NCBI GenBank assembly: GCA_031265635.1 | Contig: JAISCK010000008.1 | Location: forward strand, 1 to 9,043 | DNA from: Spirochaetaceae bacterium | GTDB lineage: Bacteria > Spirochaetota > Spirochaetia > Treponematales > Breznakiellaceae | DNA length: 9,043 bases | Direction: 5' to 3' | Part shown: in pieces, positions 6,964 to 9,043 of the stretch | Layout: each line of letters starts with the position of its first letter | Position numbering within the stretch: position 1 is the first letter of the stretch | The notes under the pieces: generated by a model | The model's input: the letters and a program-made list of their open reading frames with translations, nothing else | Database searches by the model: none | Told to the model about the DNA's origin: nothing | Translations under genes and position numbers: made by a program

Positions 6964-7875
6964 CTAAGCCCAGAGTTTTTCCGGATAGGTACCCTCCCCG
7001 GTCAGGGCTGCGACGCGGTTTACGGCACTTTCCCGGTCTTCCTTGTAGGTAACGCCAAACCAGGGCGAATCCGCTTCGAGAACGCGGATTTTGAGGAGCT
7101 TATTCTTGATGAACCAGTCGGCGGCCATGGGAAGGTAACATTCGCTTTTGGGGTCATTTCCCGATATTTTGAGGAAATCATCAAAATAACGCCGCAGGGC
7201 AGGGAATATGGTTTCAGGGAAAGCCCAGAAATTCATCGACACAGGGGTATCCGCCGGAAGCTCCCGCCTCACTCCGTCCAGGGTATTGTAGATGCGGCCG
7301 TCGCTTTCTTTCGCTATGGTCTTGAGTTCGTCAACCGAGGCAAGATAGCCGTCTTTGGCGGTACAGACACCCCTGGTTACCGTGCCCTGGGGGCTCAAGG
7401 TCTTGTCCAGCCTGTAGGGAACAATGGCCCCTTCGTTGACAGCGTCCTGGCAAAGGTAGTTTCCTATGGCGGTAAAGGCTTCTTTTCCGTAAAAATCATC
7501 GGCGTTGATGACGGCAAAGGGCGCGTCAATGACCTTTTCGGCGCAGAGCAGGGCATGGGTGGTCCCCCAGGGCTTGGTCCTGTTTGCCTTCTTTGCCCCG
7601 GCAAGAATATCCCGGGGGATAAGGCTGTCCATTTCCTGAAAAGCCAGATCGCAGGGGAACTTCGCGGCTATGCGGCTGAGAACCAGGTCCCGGAAATCCT
7701 TTTCGATATCATGCCGTATAATAAATACGGCTTTTCCAAAGCCTGAACGCGCCGCGTCAAATATCGAATAATCAAGGAGCGCCTCGCCGTTTTTTCCTAT
7801 ACTGTCCATCTGCTTGAGTCCGCCGTACCGGCTTCCCATGCCGGCGGCAAGCACCACAATAATCGGTTTCTTCAT
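6964..7875 (-). CDS. Sugar-phosphate nucleotidyltransferase family protein
   Basis: Predicted NTP-transferase (GT-A-like fold) that joins a nucleoside triphosphate and a sugar-1-phosphate or similar alcohol phosphate to give an NDP-product and pyrophosphate. The 303-residue protein starts with the signature LAAGMGSRYGGLKQM (9-23), whose Gly-rich loop binds the nucleotide. Lys21 sits where family members bind phosphate. GTTHALL (104-110) and NADDFYG (124-130) supply base and metal contacts. The substrate cannot be read from the sequence, and I do not recognise a characterised orthologue. The frame is open back to 7995, but I chose the ATG at 7873-7875. AGGAGG lies 9 nt before it, the family motif begins at once after it, and the longer version would overlap thyX and add an unrelated basic leader. 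It starts 13 nt after the thyX stop and is the last gene of that cluster. Confidence 0.88.
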   Translation of the reverse strand: MKKPIIVVLAAGMGSRYGGLKQMDSIGKNGEALLDYSIFDAARSGFGKAVFIIRHDIEKDFRDLVLSRIAAKFPCDLAFQEMDSLIPRDILAGAKKANRTKPWGTTHALLCAEKVIDAPFAVINADDFYGKEAFTAIGNYLCQDAVNEGAIVPYRLDKTLSPQGTVTRGVCTAKDGYLASVDELKTIAKESDGRIYNTLDGVRRELPADTPVSMNFWAFPETIFPALRRYFDDFLKISGNDPKSECYLPMAADWFIKNKLLKIRVLEADSPWFGVTYKEDRESAVNRVAALTGEGTYPEKLWA

Positions 7876-7884
7876 AATAAACCG

Positions 7885-7890
7885 CCTCCT
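7885..7890 (-). promoter_or_regulatory. Ribosome binding site of the nucleotidyltransferase gene, overlapping the thyX stop
   Basis: A perfect AGGAGG on the minus strand lies 9 nt before the ATG at 7875 and overlaps the TAG stop of thyX (TAGGAGG). It decides the start in favour of the 303-residue form and suggests coupling between the two genes. Confidence 0.8.
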
Positions 7891-8770
7891 ACTTCTGTTT
7901 TCCGGTCCTGAGCTTTTCCTCGAAACGCTCAAGGGCCCTGCCGGACAAGGCCCCGGCCGCCGGGACGCTTCTATCCGCGCCACCTCCGGCCCCATCCGCG
8001 CCCCCGGACGCGAGCCGCCTTTTCAATTCGGTAAATTCCTCCCCGGAAAAGCGCACGCCGCCAAGAATATGCCGCTCAAAGGACTCGCAGCACCGGGGCG
8101 CCACTTTGCGGGCAAGTTCAAAAAGAACCCCGGCATAGAGCCGTATTTCCTTCTGGGCGTGGGGATCAAGCCTGAGAGAGAGAAAATGAAAAAGATTATG
8201 CAGGTCTATCTGCCAGTACCATTCGGTATACAGCGACAGGGGAAGGTTTATCCGGGCAAGCTCCCTGGCTATGCCCTTTTCGATAAGGGCCGAATACACC
8301 CCGTAGGAAGCCTTTTGCCCTTCCTGCAACGCTTCCCGCACTGCCTGCGCGGCCCCGGCAGGAAGGGCCTCCGGTGAACGGCCCTGTTTGTTGTCATCAC
8401 TTTGAAGCGCCACATCGTCCGGGTGCGGAACATAAAAATCGTCCTTCATCACCGAATAGCGGCCTGAAATTTCATTGAGCCGCGCCGTGCGGTGGCGTAT
8501 CCACTGGCGGGCCACAAAAACAGGCAGCTTTACATGAAAGGTCAGAATCACCTGCTCAAAAGGCGACGTGTGCTGGTTCCGCAGAAGGTAATCAATGAGC
8601 CCCGCGTCCTCCCGGTAGCTTTTGGTCCCTTCTCCGTAGGACACCCTCGCGGACTGAACCACCCTGTCGTCGCCGCCCAGGTAATCCACGAGACGGACAA
8701 AGCCCTTGTCCAGGACAGGAAACTCCCTGTCCAGCACTGCCTCGGCCTCAGCCGCTATGGAATGGGCCAT
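7889..8770 (-). CDS. thyX: Flavin-dependent thymidylate synthase ThyX
   Basis: Makes dTMP from dUMP using methylene-tetrahydrofolate, with FAD/NADPH as reductant; cytosolic. It replaces ThyA in many bacteria. The 293-residue protein contains the ThyX signature RHR-X7-S at 92-102 within RHRTARLNEISGRYS, a dUMP/FAD-contacting SARVSYGEGTKS near 40-51, and HAQKEIRLYA (204-213) with the substrate-binding Arg210. The TSPFEQ block (68-73) is also typical. From about 254 to 277 there is an Ala/Gly/Asp-rich segment followed by a short charged helix; compact ThyX proteins (about 220-250 residues) lack this tail. The ATG at 8768-8770 comes 3 nt after the HIT gene stop. Its Shine-Dalgarno site is poor (GGAG about 14 nt away), so translation may depend on the upstream gene. 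Confidence 0.96.
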   Translation of the reverse strand: MAHSIAAEAEAVLDREFPVLDKGFVRLVDYLGGDDRVVQSARVSYGEGTKSYREDAGLIDYLLRNQHTSPFEQVILTFHVKLPVFVARQWIRHRTARLNEISGRYSVMKDDFYVPHPDDVALQSDDNKQGRSPEALPAGAAQAVREALQEGQKASYGVYSALIEKGIARELARINLPLSLYTEWYWQIDLHNLFHFLSLRLDPHAQKEIRLYAGVLFELARKVAPRCCESFERHILGGVRFSGEEFTELKRRLASGGADGAGGGADRSVPAAGALSGRALERFEEKLRTGKQK

Positions 8771-8773
8771 GAC

Positions 8774-9043
8774 CTAGAGCTTGCTCCGCAAGAGCGCGAT
8801 GATTGTATCCAGCTCTTGAGCGGGCAGCTTACCCGCCGGGTCCTCGGCAAGATCAAACGGCGCGCTCCAGGACTTCCCGCCCTTGTACTTGGGAACCAGG
8901 TGGAAATGCACATGGGGATAGCCGTCCCCGTAGGCCGCGTAATTTATCTTGTCCGGGTGAAAAGCCTCGTATATAGCCCCGGAAGCCTTTGCCATATCCC
9001 TGCCAAAAGCCGCGGCATCCTTTTCATCAAGCTGACACAGCTC
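8774..9043 (-). CDS. HIT-family hydrolase (5' end outside window)
   Basis: C-terminal part of a histidine-triad nucleotide-binding protein, a family that hydrolyses dinucleoside polyphosphates or nucleoside phosphoramidates. The frame is open to the window edge, giving 89 visible residues; an internal ATG at 8995 is unlikely to be the start. The diagnostic triad HVHFHLVPKY is complete and includes the catalytic middle His. It is preceded by INYAAYGDGYPH, which fits the strand before the triad. A charged tail of about 45 residues follows, ending in LLRSKL. HIT proteins are usually 110-150 residues, so about 30-60 N-terminal residues are probably missing. It is the first visible gene of the HIT-thyX-nucleotidyltransferase cluster; the promoter is outside. 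Subfamily and substrate are undetermined. Confidence 0.9.
   Translation of the reverse strand, partial: ELCQLDEKDAAAFGRDMAKASGAIYEAFHPDKINYAAYGDGYPHVHFHLVPKYKGGKSWSAPFDLAEDPAGKLPAQELDTIIALLRSKL

Noticed and set aside
7876..7995. 40-codon N-terminal extension of the nucleotidyltransferase, overlapping thyX
   Set aside because: The perfect AGGAGG before the ATG at 7875 and the nucleotide-binding motif starting at residue 9 from that ATG favour the shorter form. The extension is the thyX tail read in another frame.
8780..8792. Small hairpin CTTGC-loop-GCAAG at the end of the HIT gene, before thyX
   Set aside because: The stem is only 5 bp with a 3-nt loop inside coding sequence. Its GGAG lies about 14 nt from the thyX ATG, so a regulatory role is not supported.

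Overview
The window is compact bacterial chromosome, GC-rich by eye, with eight protein genes on more than 95% of the sequence. I see no RNA genes, mobile elements, CRISPR arrays or integration signs. The taxon cannot be proved from this sequence. Frequent AUA isoleucine codons in a GC-rich genome, ThyX instead of ThyA, an NADH dehydrogenase/DoxX fusion and a stand-alone polyprenyl synthase would fit a host-associated anaerobe such as a GC-richer Treponema-like spirochaete. That is an inference with modest confidence.

Layout. (1) On the + strand, polyphosphate kinase (5' end outside the window) overlaps an RlmI-type 23S rRNA cytosine methyltransferase by 4 nt. (2) This pair converges, across a 20-bp gap, on a minus-strand operon. 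Read in its own direction the operon is a fused type-II-NADH-dehydrogenase/DoxX membrane flavoprotein, a long-chain trans-polyprenyl diphosphate synthase (18 nt later) and the manganese exporter MntP (11 nt later). A near-consensus sigma70-type promoter (TTGCCT, 17 bp, TATAAT) and a strong Shine-Dalgarno site precede the fusion gene. (3) Upstream, also on the minus strand, is a second tight cluster: a HIT-family hydrolase (5' end outside the window), flavin-dependent thymidylate synthase ThyX and a sugar-1-phosphate-type nucleotidyltransferase, separated by 3 and 13 nt.

How the genes may work together. The minus-strand operon reads as a redox and membrane module. A flavoprotein that should oxidise NAD(P)H at the membrane is coupled to a DoxX-type four-helix membrane domain. 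The second gene makes a long isoprenoid chain of the kind used as a quinone tail, and the third exports Mn(II). The upstream cluster has a nucleotide-metabolism theme: dTMP synthesis, dinucleotide or nucleotide-conjugate hydrolysis and NDP-sugar synthesis. ppk and rlmI concern phosphate/stress physiology and ribosome modification.

The least ordinary sequence is the fusion protein. Its predicted outside loop carries four DLFG repeats encoded by a 21-bp-periodic tandem DNA repeat. Other housekeeping genes here also carry in-frame low-complexity insertions or tails: a Gly/Ala segment with a G8 tract in ppk, a 15-bp tandem repeat in the PUA region of rlmI, and an Ala/Gly tail in thyX. No wholly new multi-gene system is evident. 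The fusion-protein operon is the best candidate for something poorly described.
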